Position numbers and translations under genes: made by a program. DNA of 64,000 bases from assembly GCA_963556255.1 (NCBI GenBank), contig OY744605.1:12742965-12806964 (forward strand), given 5' to 3'. Origin of the DNA: Allolobophora icterica (Eukaryota; Annelida; Clitellata; Crassiclitellata; Lumbricidae). Below the pieces are notes generated by a model. It was not told the DNA's origin. It saw nothing but the letters and a program-made list of their open reading frames with translations, and did no database searches. This document shows, piece by piece, positions 1 through 11,248 of this stretch (positions within the stretch are counted from its first letter, which is position 1; the number at the start of each line of letters is the position of its first letter).

Positions 1-171
1 TATTAGAATCAGTATATAATTATCTTAACTAAAAACTTAACTACAAGCTACTATGATTAAAAGAAAGCAAATCTGGAATTGTTCATATTGACAACACAAT
101 ACAATTACTGAACTACACTCATTAGCATCACTATATAATTATCTTAACTAAAACCTTAGCTACAAGCTGAC
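1..171. repeat. 120-bp tandem duplication at window edge
   Basis: Bases 1-50 and 121-171 are near-identical, sharing ATATAATTATCTTAACTAAA and then an ACTACAAGCT or GCTACAAGCT end, so a unit of about 120 bp is repeated. It continues into a short 16-bp repeat (AATAGAATTAACCGTTAT-like) at about 183-240. No coding potential is visible. Confidence 0.6.
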
Positions 172-241
172 AGGTGCGCCAGTAATTATAATAGAATTAA
201 CCGTTATAATAGAATTAACCATTATAATAGATTTACCGTTA

Positions 242-840
242 ATGAGGAAGGTTCTTAGTTTATTTTTAAATTGCCGCGGCTTAGTGGAGACTCGGATTTC
301 CAGAGGGAACTTCTTCCATATCGAAGCGCTTGAGTATTTAACAGCGAACCGACATGAGTTAGTGCGAGCCTTGACAGGGCGATATATCAGCAGTAGAATT
401 CCTTGTGTAGTGAGCGTGTACATCTGACCCCAGAGAGTAGTCCTTAAAGATCAGATGAAGTAAGTCATGTTCCTCAGGCTTCTCGGCTTGAAAAAAGAAG
501 ATACTTGAGATCGAGCAGGATGGAGACAGAGGATCCGAGTGGCTGACCCCTACCCAGCGAAGGATTAATTCCAGCCTAAAGGGAAAGAAGTAAGTCATGT
601 TCGAAGCGGTAGATAACTGCACCTATTTCAAGTATCCTGAACTGATCGATTTTCAATAACTTGTACTCACTGGTGTGTTCGCCCCTACGGATACCGGCAA
701 TCATACGAACTGCCCTCTTTTGTAGCATTACTAATTGACGAAGTCTAGATTCGTAAGTGGATGCCCGGATCATATTGCGGTAAGTTAAGTAAGGATAGAC
801 CAGGGAGTAATACAATTGCGACCTTATAGATTTGGGGAGT
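242..840 (-). pseudogene. LINE reverse transcriptase 3' end, broken
   Basis: The minus strand encodes the C-terminal part of a non-LTR retrotransposon ORF2. From 815 down it reads a segment with LVYPYLTYRN, then LQKRAVRMIAGIRR, then a YRFEHDLL end. Further down come YTRNS, YRPVKARTNSCRFAVKYS and IWKKFPLEIR with a KNKLRTFLI end. This order of an LVYPYL block, an LQKRAVR block and a W..PL.IR block is typical of the RT tail in CR1/Rex/Daphne-type LINEs. The frame is broken by an insertion at 473-586 and by a frameshift near 400. No intact RT or endonuclease core is present, so this is a 5'-truncated dead copy. Confidence 0.75.
473..586. mobile_element. 114-bp insertion with 16-bp target duplication
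   Basis: The 16-bp word GAAGTAAGTCATGTTC stands at 457-472 and again at 587-602, bracketing a 114-bp insert inside the LINE remnant. Both copies encode the same LINE residues (EHDLL), so the insert came after the LINE. A duplication of this length fits target-primed retroposition. The insert has a short A-run (AAAAAAG) but I recognise no tRNA, 5S or snRNA fold in it. It may be a small SINE or a retroposed small RNA. Confidence 0.6.
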
Positions 841-1002
841 ATATGTAAGAGGTTCTGAATAAGATGTCTACGTTCTTCGCAACTTTGGTTGAGATGTGAT
901 TAATGTGTTCCTTCGATGTTAAGTCCTGACTCCTGATAAAAAAACACCCAAAGGTACTAAGTGGACTGAACCTGGGTAATGGGGATATCCTTAATTAGCA
1001 AT

Positions 1003-1003
<1 letters not shown>

Positions 1004-1084
<81 letters not shown>

Positions 1085-1094
1085 TTAGGTGTGA

Positions 1095-1127
<33 letters not shown>
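1004..1127. repeat. (GT)n microsatellite, interrupted
   Basis: An almost pure GT run covers about 1006-1081. A short break (CGTTTAGGTGTGAAG) follows and a second GT run ends near 1127. The apparent cysteine-valine reading frames here are artefacts of the repeat. Confidence 0.95.
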
Positions 1128-1128
<1 letters not shown>

Positions 1129-1278
1129 CAGAGAACACTATCGAATTTTTACCTCAGTTATTAACAATGTAATAATATGTCCTAAATATAGTAGAACATA
1201 GGAAGTCAATATGGGAATGTTGTCATATGGGTATATGGGTTCATAGTTACGTGCCATACCTAGTACCACACAGTAGCA

Positions 1279-1411
1279 CCTCTGTCACAATCGATAGCCT
1301 ATAGCGACAACAATTACACCAAGGACGTTGTAGTCTCGCTCCGCAAGACAAATGTAGAAGAGTTTGCTGACGGCAAATTCCGTTTTACGGGTGATCGAGT
1401 GAAGCTCATCT
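1279..1411 (-). pseudogene. Truncated duplicate of TMEM151-like gene 3' end
   Basis: This stretch aligns by eye with 1629-1770, which covers the 3' end and downstream flank of the TMEM151-like gene. Shared words include AATTTACACC versus AATTACACC, GACGTTGTAG, CTCGCTCCG, AGTTTGCTGACGGC and GATCGAGT. Substitutions and small indels are scattered through it, so the duplication is not recent. Nothing of the rest of the gene is present on this side. Confidence 0.65.
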
Positions 1412-1676
1412 GAGAATATACATATATATATATAAATTATATATATATAAGCTCATATTTCTTTTCGTATATGCCCTATTTGTTTTCGCCTGGCTTGGCT
1501 ACTATTATGCCGCAATTATTTTTGACCTAAAGTACTTTGGATAAACAGCCTGAACCGGAGGGCAGAAAGTTGGATGACCTGCAGCTTGCAGCGTCGAATT
1601 TAAAATTCATGTAGACCCACTCTGTTTGGGCTCTATCACTGTCGATTGTGAAGGCGGAGCTCTCGGTAGTTGCTGC

Positions 1677-2852
1677 TTAAGAATTTACACCGGGGACGTT
1701 GTAGACTCGCTCCGGACGACGAATGTAAACGAGTTTGCTGACGGCGAATTGCGTTTTACTGCTGATCGAGTTGAAGGCACATCTGTAGGGCCAGTTGAGA
1801 CACAGCAATGTCGCAATCATGTAGAAGGCGCTCGACACCCAGGTCCGCCTCTGGCCATAGTCCGTATATGCGGCCAATCGCTTCTCGAAGCCCGGCACGA
1901 CTTTCTCCATGCAGAAGTCGACGGACACATCCAGATTTTTGTGTGCGTTCTGGAATGCAGAGTACTTTTCAAGGATTGCGGCCGCTGTTTCTTCGTCTCC
2001 AGGCTCAACGCTGAGCGTCATCTTGATCTTAGTGATACCCTTGTCGTTAATTCCAACCAGCTCAGGTAGTGACGTGTCCCTCCAGCATTCGAACCTGAAC
2101 GGTTCGAGGATCAGGTTCGTGACTATTTTCACCCGGTACGTCTGTACTCCGGTCCTCACGTTGCCGTAGGCGTCTGTGTAGGTGACCGTTCGAATTTTCG
2201 TCTCGTAGTGATAGCACTCGGCCCGAAAGGAGATGGACGGTTGAGTGGCACGAATTGCGTCGATGCGTTCAACGGCAAACACACTCGAAGATAAGTTGTT
2301 TATGTACTGTCTTTCGGAAGACCAAATGTACTCGAGAAGGACGATGAGGTAGGTAACGAAAGCTAAGATGGCCGATATTATAAACAGAAGGGTAAACACA
2401 CTTCCGCCAAAGAGACGCGTTGTGGACCAGAGAATTACGTAGACCAGAAATATCCAGAAGGTAAAGTATGCGTAGAGCGAAAAGATTCGACAGAACTTTA
2501 CCCTTCCTTTGCTTCTGTGGATATGCACCTCCTTCCGCTCCTTGATTTCGTTTAAGCGTCTCTGGTAATCGTCGTGGATCCTGCTGAGTTCGCTGGCAGC
2601 AACTGCGCCGTATTCTTCATCCGGTTGTGGATTATTTTGTCTAAAGATGTCCAAACTCGTCTGGAAGTTTCTATTCAGATTCTGCAACTCTTCGTCATCC
2701 TCGTGCTCGACCTTTATTGCACGTGCAACTGATACGCAATGAATAACACAAAAGATGATCAATGGATTGATAACCTGCATTAGCATCACCATCACACCTA
2801 CCACGGTTGCGGCAACAGGATCGTCCCATTCGAAGATGTAGCGGATGTTCAT
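1677..2852 (-). CDS. TMEM151-like multipass membrane protein
   Basis: An uninterrupted frame gives 391 residues from the ATG at 2852. The frame runs on upstream to 2942 but begins there without a Met, directly after an in-frame TAA at 2946-2948, so the internal Met is the likely start unless a 5' exon exists elsewhere. Hydrophobic segments lie at about 14-40, 123-143, 151-176 and 338-355, with an acidic charged region at 48-80 between the first two. A cysteine-rich central block with AECYHYETKI near 211, a LPELVGI segment near 262, and a C-terminal LNWPYR hydrophobic segment followed by KLVYIRRPERVY match the layout of the TMEM151 family. The family's function is poorly known, and I assign membrane location only. 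It is shorter than vertebrate members. No introns are needed. Confidence 0.65.
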   Translation of the reverse strand: MNIRYIFEWDDPVAATVVGVMVMLMQVINPLIIFCVIHCVSVARAIKVEHEDDEELQNLNRNFQTSLDIFRQNNPQPDEEYGAVAASELSRIHDDYQRRLNEIKERKEVHIHRSKGRVKFCRIFSLYAYFTFWIFLVYVILWSTTRLFGGSVFTLLFIISAILAFVTYLIVLLEYIWSSERQYINNLSSSVFAVERIDAIRATQPSISFRAECYHYETKIRTVTYTDAYGNVRTGVQTYRVKIVTNLILEPFRFECWRDTSLPELVGINDKGITKIKMTLSVEPGDEETAAAILEKYSAFQNAHKNLDVSVDFCMEKVVPGFEKRLAAYTDYGQRRTWVSSAFYMIATLLCLNWPYRCAFNSISSKTQFAVSKLVYIRRPERVYNVPGVNS

Positions 2853-2948
2853 GGCGTAAAACCCGTTATTATAATTAAATCGGATTAATAAGAGCACTCC
2901 CTCAACTTCTGAGAACACGGGATCATCCGGCAAGCAGATCAAGTATTA

Positions 2949-3303
2949 GTTCGATCACATAGATCTTCACCGTCCCTCAAGAAGTTTAGGCTCATTAAGG
3001 TCTAGCGTAGTAGTTACGCTGAGTACGGAAAGCCCAAAGGATGTGGCCCATATGTATATAAGTAGATATTGTTTTACGAGCGTGCGTTGCATACGACTAA
3101 TCGGTGCATGACCGGTCGGCGCTTCTACGCTTTTTGCCGTTGTGCAAACATTGTTGATATTCAGGTCTAACCCCGAAAAGGAAGCTTAGTCACAACAGTG
3201 TGATTCTCGTTAACGATTAGGCCTGCGGTAACAATAATGTCGTTAACGAAAATAAAATGATTTAGTTAGCTAAGTATAACACTGTAACTAAAAAATCAAT
3301 AAC
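2949..3303. other. Intergenic, upstream of TMEM151-like gene
   Basis: This is AT-rich sequence 5' of the gene on the - strand. A TATATAAG-like word (ATGTATATAAGTAG) is at about 3051-3065, some 200 bp upstream of the start codon. On the - strand it reads CTTATATACAT, which could serve as a weak TATA box. Nothing else was recognised. Confidence 0.3.
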
Positions 3304-4848
3304 TGAGTCATTTTCCGGTAATATGTCACATTCACTAATTGAAGAAGCAAAAAATTTTTGGGGGCAAATTACATTGATTTTTGTTTGAAGCAAATCTTGA
3401 ATATTTCTATTTCACTAATATATATTTGGTTTTGCACTAATATGTAAAATTATGAAGTTTTTAGCAGAAAGAAAATAGCCCTACGAAAAACGGAGTGGAA
3501 TGTTTGTCCACTCCGTTACTCCGTTACCAAAACATATGAGCTATTTATATATAGTAGACAGCTTCCTACTGCGTAGTTTGACATGCCAATATGTTCTTAG
3601 TATTAATGTTTATAAAATAAATATAAAAGAAATTACAATACAAATGATTATTTAATTCCATCACATTTTAAATTTTGTTAAGAAGTTCCACTCCGTTACC
3701 GAAAGAAAAATAGGGAATCTAATCAACGTAAAGTTGACTGTATTTTTTTTGGCCAAATAACAAAATCAAAATCACTTCAGCTAATCATTACCAGTGATCA
3801 AATGAACAAAAAAACATTAAAATATTTATGATGTTGTCTTAAAAATCTGCTCATAACATCAAAATTACATAAAAAATTACCATAAAAAGTTCCGCTCCGT
3901 TACCATTTGTCGAGAATTGAGCACAGAATGTGAAAAGTGAACTTTAAAAAAAAGTCTGCCGAAGCAAAAATTTATTTAAAATGTCATATATTGTTATATA
4001 AGTTGTATTAGAAATGATAATTTAAGTAGACGACTTATCCTGACAGTGGAATAAATTTTAGTACCTCAAGGGTCACATTTATGGTAACTGAGTGGACAGT
4101 TAACGGAGTGGACAAATTGTGTATCAGCACGGTAAATATCATATTATCTCTCATGCGTCCACATTAATCGTCGGTACACTCATTATATAGCTTATAAACG
4201 TTATATTAAAAATATTATTTAAATTATATTTATTCATAATCATTGCAAAAATGCAGTAACGGAGTGGATGTATTATGAAAAAACACATGAGGTACGTAAT
4301 AAATGAAAATTTGTAAGAAATTTGTCTTAGCATTCAGATCCTGTATTAAGACATACTTACTTACATAGATCTTCACAGAAGAGATGTGTTAAGTTGCGGG
4401 ACCAAAGAACTGAAAGGGTTGTGAGATACGAGATAATTTTTACATTTTAACGGAGCGGACATAATTTTCCGGGGACAAGTTAAAATATATTTTTAAAAAT
4501 TATACTGAAGTTGTAAGTTTCTAAGTTGTATTTAGAAATATGCAATTATGTTTATTATAAAAGAAACAGTCACATTTTTTGGTTTAATGCAAATCATTTT
4601 GAAATTGTAGACGAAAGCAATTATGTACTATAGCCTAGGGACGGTAACGGAGTGGAACATTTTAAATTCAAAATAAATTGTAATAAATTATTTTATTGCT
4701 CTGAATTACTTTCAAAGGTCTTAAATTGTTGACTGATCAATAACGTTTTAATCTAATCACTTAGCATGATCAGACTAGGCATTGTTTTCTTAGAAATGAC
4801 AGGGGACAGCTGAATTGTCAATTTATGCATTTACCGGAAAATGACTCA
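3304..4848. mobile_element. Non-autonomous DNA element with periodic subterminal motifs
   Basis: Inverted ends TGAGTCATTTTCCGGTAA (3304-3321) and TTACCGGAAAATGACTCA (4831-4848) are perfect complements. Inside, ten copies of a word close to GGTAACGGAGTGGA occur. Left-half copies are at 3491 (+), 3508, 3518, 3688 and 3892 (all -). Right-half copies are at 4083, 4101, 4256, 4447 and 4643 (all +). The outward-symmetric orientation and the spacing of roughly 160-200 bp are unlike random sequence. The element has no coding region. The target duplication is not clear (possibly AC), so the superfamily is unassigned. Confidence 0.65.
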
Positions 4849-6559
4849 ACTATGAGTATAACGAAAATACCACTAACGAAAATTCATTGTTATTTTCGTT
4901 AAAAAAGTAAAAAGTGCATTATATCGACAAACATGATAATGTGAAAATGCGCTACCCCTCATCATCAGAATTGTGAAAGAGTGTTCAGTGTATGTGGGGA
5001 GCTATGTAGTGGAAAACGAAATCGGATGTCCGTGAATTGGGAGCGTCGAGTAGGCTATAGTTGTAGTTATGTCATGACGTGCAGTTTTTAATGACTTTGG
5101 TAGATCTTTAGGCTGAAGCTGTGCCTCTATATAGTGGTTAGTCCCACGAGGTTGACATCAGACCGTCTTAGGGCATGAGCACGCTGCGCAGTCGCTAGGG
5201 GCCCCACGATTCTAGTACCCCCAAATTAAAAGACCATAGAAAATGACACCTTGAAAACCATTGACTTCAAGCCAATAATAAATCAATTCTCTGTAAAGAA
5301 ATTTCGCAAACGTTAGTGTTGATTAAGTAATAATTCATACGTTACCAGCTCTGTATGTACGGTGTACCAATTAATAAGCATTTAATTGGCATTTAATTAG
5401 CATTTAGGGCCTATATTATGTTGAAATATTTGAGTTTTTCGAGGCTTATGTTATATAGGCCCCTATTGTTCAAAAGTTTGTGTTGATTAATCTTCGCTTT
5501 ACAGTAGGCCTATATTTACAAAGTTAATGTTGAAAGTACCAATAAAATATAGGTTCAATTTTATCGACCGTTTAAATTTTATCCCCGTGGGTGGGTAGAG
5601 GCATGAAGATCGAAATAACAATGGAATGTTAACTGTTACCAGCCCATTTCAAGAAGAGGCTGACTGCAGCAGTGATAAACACTGCAGAGCAGTGCTTCTA
5701 TAGCAGTTCTAAAGCCATAATATTATAACTTTTACATAGTGTATAAGTAAGCATGATGAAAATGCATGCATTATTATGAATAAACATTTATATAGTGCCT
5801 TTCGAAGGTGTTAAGGCTCATAAAACAAAAGCAAATGAAGTATAAATATGCCAAGTCTTACCCTGCCTCTATATATGTATAAACTCACAAGAATAAAAAT
5901 AGGAGAAAGTAGAAAAGGAAAAGAGGTGAAACAGAAATTGTGGCACATAAATAATAAATTACCTATAAAGGCAGAGGCCCCAGTGCATTGCTTCCCCCAA
6001 GGCCAACAATGCTGTTAAGACGGCGCTGGTTCACATACCAATCTGAGGCGATCAACTCTAGGTAATTTATTCGTATTGATCACCTCTTCGTTGATGAAGC
6101 ACTATTTGATAAAGTTCAGTCATCTGAGATTTATAATTGACAGTGGTATGGATCTTTCTGGCCATTATTTTAACATTCACCTTTCTGACAGCGTAATTGG
6201 GGATCGGAGAGGAAAGGAAGAGTAGAGAGAACGAGAGGAAGAAACGGAAAGTAAAAGGAGATTTCATAAACGTTAGGGAGAGGCTTATTATTTTGAGAGG
6301 AGGGGAAAGTGTGGAGGACAATTGGGAGAGAAGGTGCAAATATAGGATAGATTTGGAAGGGGTTGAGTTGTAGCAGGGAGAGGAGAGATAAAGGAAAATA
6401 GGAAGCGACAGATACGGAGCATTCTGCTGAACTAGCGCGCAGATTCTGAAAGGAAGAGTAGTGAGAAAGAGAAGAAGAAACGAAAAGTAAAAGGCATAGG
6501 CGTAATTTCATTTGTGGGGGTACGAAGGGTACCCGTTCCCCCACTTTATGGACTGGAGG
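4849..6559. other. Gene-free stretch with one LINE-tail fragment
   Basis: I see no gene here. Bases 5770-5830 hold an ATATAGTGCCTTTCGAAGG segment that resembles the reverse complement of 3' ends of LINE/SINE families seen elsewhere in the window (GCGCTATATAAA at 39180). From about 5985 to 6065 there is a GC-richer block of unknown origin. Bases 6190-6480 are strongly purine-rich on the + strand (GAGAGGAAGAAACGGAAAG repeated twice, near 6230 and 6465). Confidence 0.35.
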
Positions 6560-6567
6560 GTACCGTA

Positions 6568-7127
6568 TAGAGAGTGACACGGTAATTGGGAAAACGTTAT
6601 TACCGCGGTTACCTTGGTAAAAACCGCGGTGATCATGTCAGAACCGACGGTAATACTGTGGGGATGGTATAAAGGCTTACGGTAATACCGTGGGATGGAA
6701 ATAATATCACGGTAATTACCGCGGTAACGGTTTTAACATTGTCCACTGCATGAAATACATGTAATTAGCATTTTACTCTAAATGGGTCTGCTTCTTCAAT
6801 GTCTTTGCATTGCTCTATATCATAGAAAACTTGAATATTCGATTTCTGTCCACCTTCCAGTCCGCCTTGACTGTTTAAGAGTGAGCACGTGTATCATAAT
6901 TTGAATTTGAAGTAGCCTATGCTCTGTTTTAAAAGCTGTTACTGTTTCAGCTGTGAGCATTATCTGTTTTCGAATGGGGACAGACCAGATGGGGTGGGGA
7001 TGGGGACAGACCGGATGGGGATGGGGTGGGGATGGGACAGACCTGATGGGGATAGGGTGGGGATGGAGACAGACCCACGGGAATGGGGTGGGGATGGAGA
7101 GAAATGTTGTCCCCGTGTCACTCTCTA
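6568..7127. mobile_element. hAT-type MITE, 560 bp
   Basis: Terminal inverted repeats TAGAGAGTGACACGG (6568-6582) and CCGTGTCACTCTCTA (7113-7127) are perfect. Flanks GTACCGTA (6560-6567) and GTTCCGTA (7128-7135) match at 7 of 8 bases, the size of a hAT target duplication. The left third carries repeated palindromic words of the type GGTAATTACCGCGGTAA at 6580-6740. The right third holds a GGGGATGGGG minisatellite. There is no transposase. Confidence 0.85.
6970..7105. repeat. GGGGATGGG minisatellite inside the MITE
   Basis: Four imperfect units of roughly 30-35 bp, each with GGGTGGGGATGG followed by GACAGACC, run in tandem. The strand is G-rich with many runs of three or more G and could form quadruplex structure. 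Confidence 0.8.
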
Positions 7128-7327
7128 GTTCCGTACCCACTTTTCATGCCCATTGTTTTTGCCCATTATTATTTTATTTGAGGACGCCCTCAAGATTCAA
7201 AACAATTACTCAGCATTATCATCAGTGTGATCACCATCATCATCACTGTCATTGTTATTATTATTATTGTCGCTATTACTATCATTATTATTGTTATTTT
7301 AATTAATTATTATTAATGCTATTATTA

Positions 7328-7329
7328 TT

Positions 7330-7413
<84 letters not shown>
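7328..7413. repeat. (TCA)n microsatellite
   Basis: A pure ATC/TCA run of about 28 units is preceded by mixed TTA/TCA sequence from about 7205. Confidence 0.95.
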
Positions 7414-7414
<1 letters not shown>

Positions 7415-7534
7415 AGCCTATAAGTGTCATTATGCTTGTAAGCTAACGATGCCGTTTTAATTATTTAACAGTCGCGAAGTTGAAACAATGAGAAATGTGG
7501 TACTCCCCTCTTTCTAGACCAAAGTTACAACCCT

Positions 7535-8330
7535 GGAATAAAGGCATATTGTTATGTCATTTCAATTATGTTACACGTTTTTTTCTAAATTTAAATTTTA
7601 AGAACAAAGGTCCTTTTGCGTCACTTTAATATTATTATGAAACACGTCTAATGTAGGCTCTATAGATTTTAATTTAGAAACCAAAGGCCTATTGTTACGT
7701 CACTTTAATTATGAAACACATTATTTAGTAATTTTTTGATTTATAGAGTAAAGGCCTTTCTTACGTCATCTCAAATGGAGAAGTGCATTGTAATTATGAG
7801 TTTACATTCATAAAGGCCTTGTTAGGCCTATGTCGCTTCAGTTATGAAAGTCTACTGTTATTAAGTTTCAATTTAGAAAATAAATGCTTATTGTTACGTC
7901 GTTCTAATTGTTAAAACGTCTATTATTTTTAATCTCAGATTTAGAGAATAAAGGCCTTGGTTACATTACCTAAATTATGAAAAAGTCTATTGTTATAAAG
8001 TTTAAGACTAGCAATTGTTAGGTTACTTAGGTACGTCATTGCGATTATGGAAGACGTCTATTATTTCACAGATTTAGAAAATAAAGGCCTTTGTTACGTC
8101 ACTTCAATTCTGAAAAAGTCTATTAATGTTTTTTAGTTTAAATATGGCCTATAGAACAAAGACTATAGTGTCACGTACGTCATTTCAATTGTGAAACACG
8201 CAGTCTATTGTTTGTTATTTTAGATTTAGAGAATAAAGGCCTTTCTTACATCACTTAAATTATTAAAAAGTCTATTGTTATTAGGTTTCACTCTAGAGAA
8301 AAAGGCCTATTGTTAAGTAACATAAGTCTT
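7535..8330. repeat. Degenerate ~70-bp tandem repeat, about 12 units
   Basis: The unit starts with ATAAAGGCCTTTGTTACGTC, then CACTTCAATTATGAAA, then a GTCTATTGTTATTAAGTTT tail ending in TTTAGAGA. The AAAGGCC anchor recurs near 7541, 7608, 7684, 7753, 7813, 7883, 7942, 8085, 8153, 8237 and 8303, with spacing mostly 60-80 bp. Copies differ by many substitutions and indels, so the array is old. No open frame is conserved across units. Confidence 0.8.
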
Positions 8331-8483
8331 CAATAACTGGTAAGTAAGGAGGATGGTAAGAGCAAGGCCATCGTGATATACTGGGCCCAGAGGTTCAAAG
8401 ATCAAGGGATCAAAGCAGTATGATGACAAAATGGCAGTGCATTTTATATGATGACGATAATAAAAATAATAATATTAATAAAT

Positions 8484-8546
8484 ATATAATAATAATAATA
8501 ATATTTTTTTACCCTAAGTAGAAAAGATTCCTCAGGAAAAAAATTA
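8484..8546 (-). mobile_element. Possible LINE 3' terminus remnant
   Basis: ACCCTAAGTAGAAAAGATTC and CTCAGG here resemble the conserved 3' terminus of the LINE copies at 10849 and 13500 (CCCGAGGTAGTAAAGATCCC and CTCGGG). As in those copies, an ATA/TAA-type run lies on its 3' side (8465-8510). Only about 30 bp is recognisable. Confidence 0.45.
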
Positions 8547-8579
8547 TGTTAGGAGTAAAAAAGTAATTATTATTATTAT

Positions 8580-8965
<386 letters not shown>

Positions 8966-9365
8966 CACGCTTCAACAATCATTACTATTATTTTACTACT
9001 ACCACTAGGGCCTACTAGGTATTGGAGTGTAGCGTTATGCTTAACCCTCGTGAGTGTAGGAAATTAAAGCAAATTAGGCCTACATTAAAGAGGGTTTTGT
9101 TTTGTTTTAAAAGTCTATAAAATTGTGTCTCGCCTTTCTTCTATAAAATCACACGGCTGGAATGAAGTGAACACAGTGCCTGCATGATAGCCCAAAACCC
9201 TTTCTTACACAGTTTTGCAATACTGTGCAAAAAGGAGAGAATTGCATTATTCTCCATATTAGGCACACAGCTATTTCATCTCAATCAAATAGCTTGCTTT
9301 GGTTTCATATTTTATTCTACAGTTAGAATAAGTGAAGTTAATTAAACGGCACCATTACGAATAAT

Positions 9366-9630
9366 CAGCCCTTTTTTCTTGAAAAAAAAGGTTCCGGAAC
9401 GGAACAATAGGTTCGGAACGGAATAATTATGGGCGGGCTAAAATCCCGAGAGAAACGGGATTGGGGTTGGGAAGGGTCTCAATAAACACTGAAAACAGTT
9501 CAAAACACTGAAATTAAATTAAAATAACTAAATTATTGTTTTTATTATCAAAATAAAGAAATTGTTTTTAGTACCTGAAAAAAGGTGCCGGAACGACGTT
9601 CCGGCGCGTCCCGGCTGAATAAAAGCACTG
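9366..9630. mobile_element. hAT-type MITE, 265 bp
   Basis: A perfect 8-bp duplication CGAATAAT flanks the element (9358-9365 and 9631-9638). Ends CAGCCCTTTTTTCTTGA and, in reverse complement, CAGTGCTTTTATTCAGC are imperfect inverted repeats. The interior has GGTTCCGGAACGG near the left end and GGTGCCGGAACGACG near the right. It is non-coding. Confidence 0.8.
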
Positions 9631-9638
9631 CGAATAAT

Positions 9639-10490
9639 AATTGGGCACTATAGTCATAAAATGTAAATAGCTCTGTTGAGAGACAGCGGGGCAGATAATT
9701 AATCGAACGAAGACAGTGTTTATGAGGAGGTGATAACACTGATCCTCCACCAAGGAACTAATGACGCTTAGTACCGGTAGTTACGCATCGAAGGATTTAC
9801 TTATCGGGACTGGATTTATCCACTTTACTGCTACGGTGGAATCCACTGGAACAGAAGACAAAAACCTCAAAATTTTCTTGAACTTACTCCTCTCCGTGCA
9901 ACAAACCATCTCTCTTATGAACATACTAAAGGGTTACGTAATAATTGTTTTAATCCACCGTTCATGACATTTGTTTGTTGGTGACGTCATAAGCATAATT
10001 ATGACGTTTTACTTGTGCCGAACGCTGTTCTTGTCGCATCGGAATTTTTATATCAATTTTTGAATTCACTAATGTATTCTTTAATTAAACTAATTAGCGT
10101 CTAAGGTAAAGAACCTAAAGAGCGTTGTGTGGAAAATTGCAATATACTTCGTTGGCGATTCCGTAGACCAAACGGCTCAGTGTCAATGCAAATCAAAGCC
10201 GAAAATTTCCGGCTGTTCCATACGAAGAATGCATATTCATCTCAAGTCCGAGAGGCTATAGCTACAGCAGCGGAGCATCAACTACTGTAGTAAGTCCTGG
10301 CTCCTCTGTCCTAGTGTGAAACGATTACTACTTACACCTACTAACACCGAAGAATGATAACCCGCTGAAGCGCAACTTTAGTCTAACACGTCAGGTACCA
10401 ATTTTTTCAGACTATTATAGGCCTACACTGCTATTAATGATACTCATTATGATTATTATCATCATTATAATTATAATTGTTTTGCCCAAG
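9639..10490. other. Gene-free stretch
   Basis: A 68-residue open frame at 9761-9967 (+) has no recognisable similarity and no splice or promoter context, so I do not call it a gene. No repeats beyond simple AT-rich sequence were recognised. Confidence 0.4.
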
Positions 10491-10514
10491 CCTAGGTAGG
10501 CCTACTTATATTTA

Positions 10515-10845
<331 letters not shown>

Positions 10846-11248
10846 TTTCCCGAGGTAGGATAATCCCTCAGGCGCCTAGAAGCAATTCCGAAGAATTACT
10901 GTGCTACTGGGGCTCGTGGTCCTCGTCCCCGGTGTTGTGCGTGAATGTGCCTCTGAATGCAATTGCATTGTAACGTTGTGTGCAGATTGAAAGGCGCTGG
11001 AATAAATGTGCGGTCTCGCGAGGGTCGCCGGTGGCGGTGGTCATCCTACGCCCCAGTTCTGTTAGGAATTCACAGCCTTCTCTATTTATGGGACCCAGTG
11101 ATTCTAAGGCTATGGGGACGAAGTTGTGCGTTGCCGGAAGGTCTGCGTATTTAGTGATTTTCCGCGAGGCAGCAAGTTCCGCAGCGCTTCCAGGGGTCGT
11201 CGACGACGTTTGTACGTACGATGCCGCACAAGTATGGATGCTGGTAGC
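10846..11248 (-). pseudogene. LINE ORF2 C-terminal end, part 1
   Basis: Minus-strand translation gives a stretch with GSAAELAASRKITKYADL, NFVPIALESLGP, ELGRRMTTATGDPRETAHL and FQRLSICTQRYNAIAFRGTF before a stop. This is the conserved C-terminus found after the RT domain in a class of invertebrate LINEs that end with TGDPRE..FLFQRLSVA-type sequence. The part coding for the preceding residues is at 13026-13425, separated by a hAT insertion. The 3' end (CCCGAGGTAGG on the + strand, 10849) abuts the trinucleotide tail. Confidence 0.8.

Noticed and set aside
1677..2942. A 421-residue start for the TMEM151-like protein at 2942
   Set aside because: The frame there begins with TTG directly after an in-frame stop. 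The first ATG is at 2852.
6067..6580. Minus-strand frames rich in Ser, Leu and Pro
   Set aside because: They arise from local purine-rich sequence on the + strand, with no recognisable domain.
9761..9967. 68-residue + strand frame as a small gene
   Set aside because: No domain, no splice or promoter support, and length within chance expectation.
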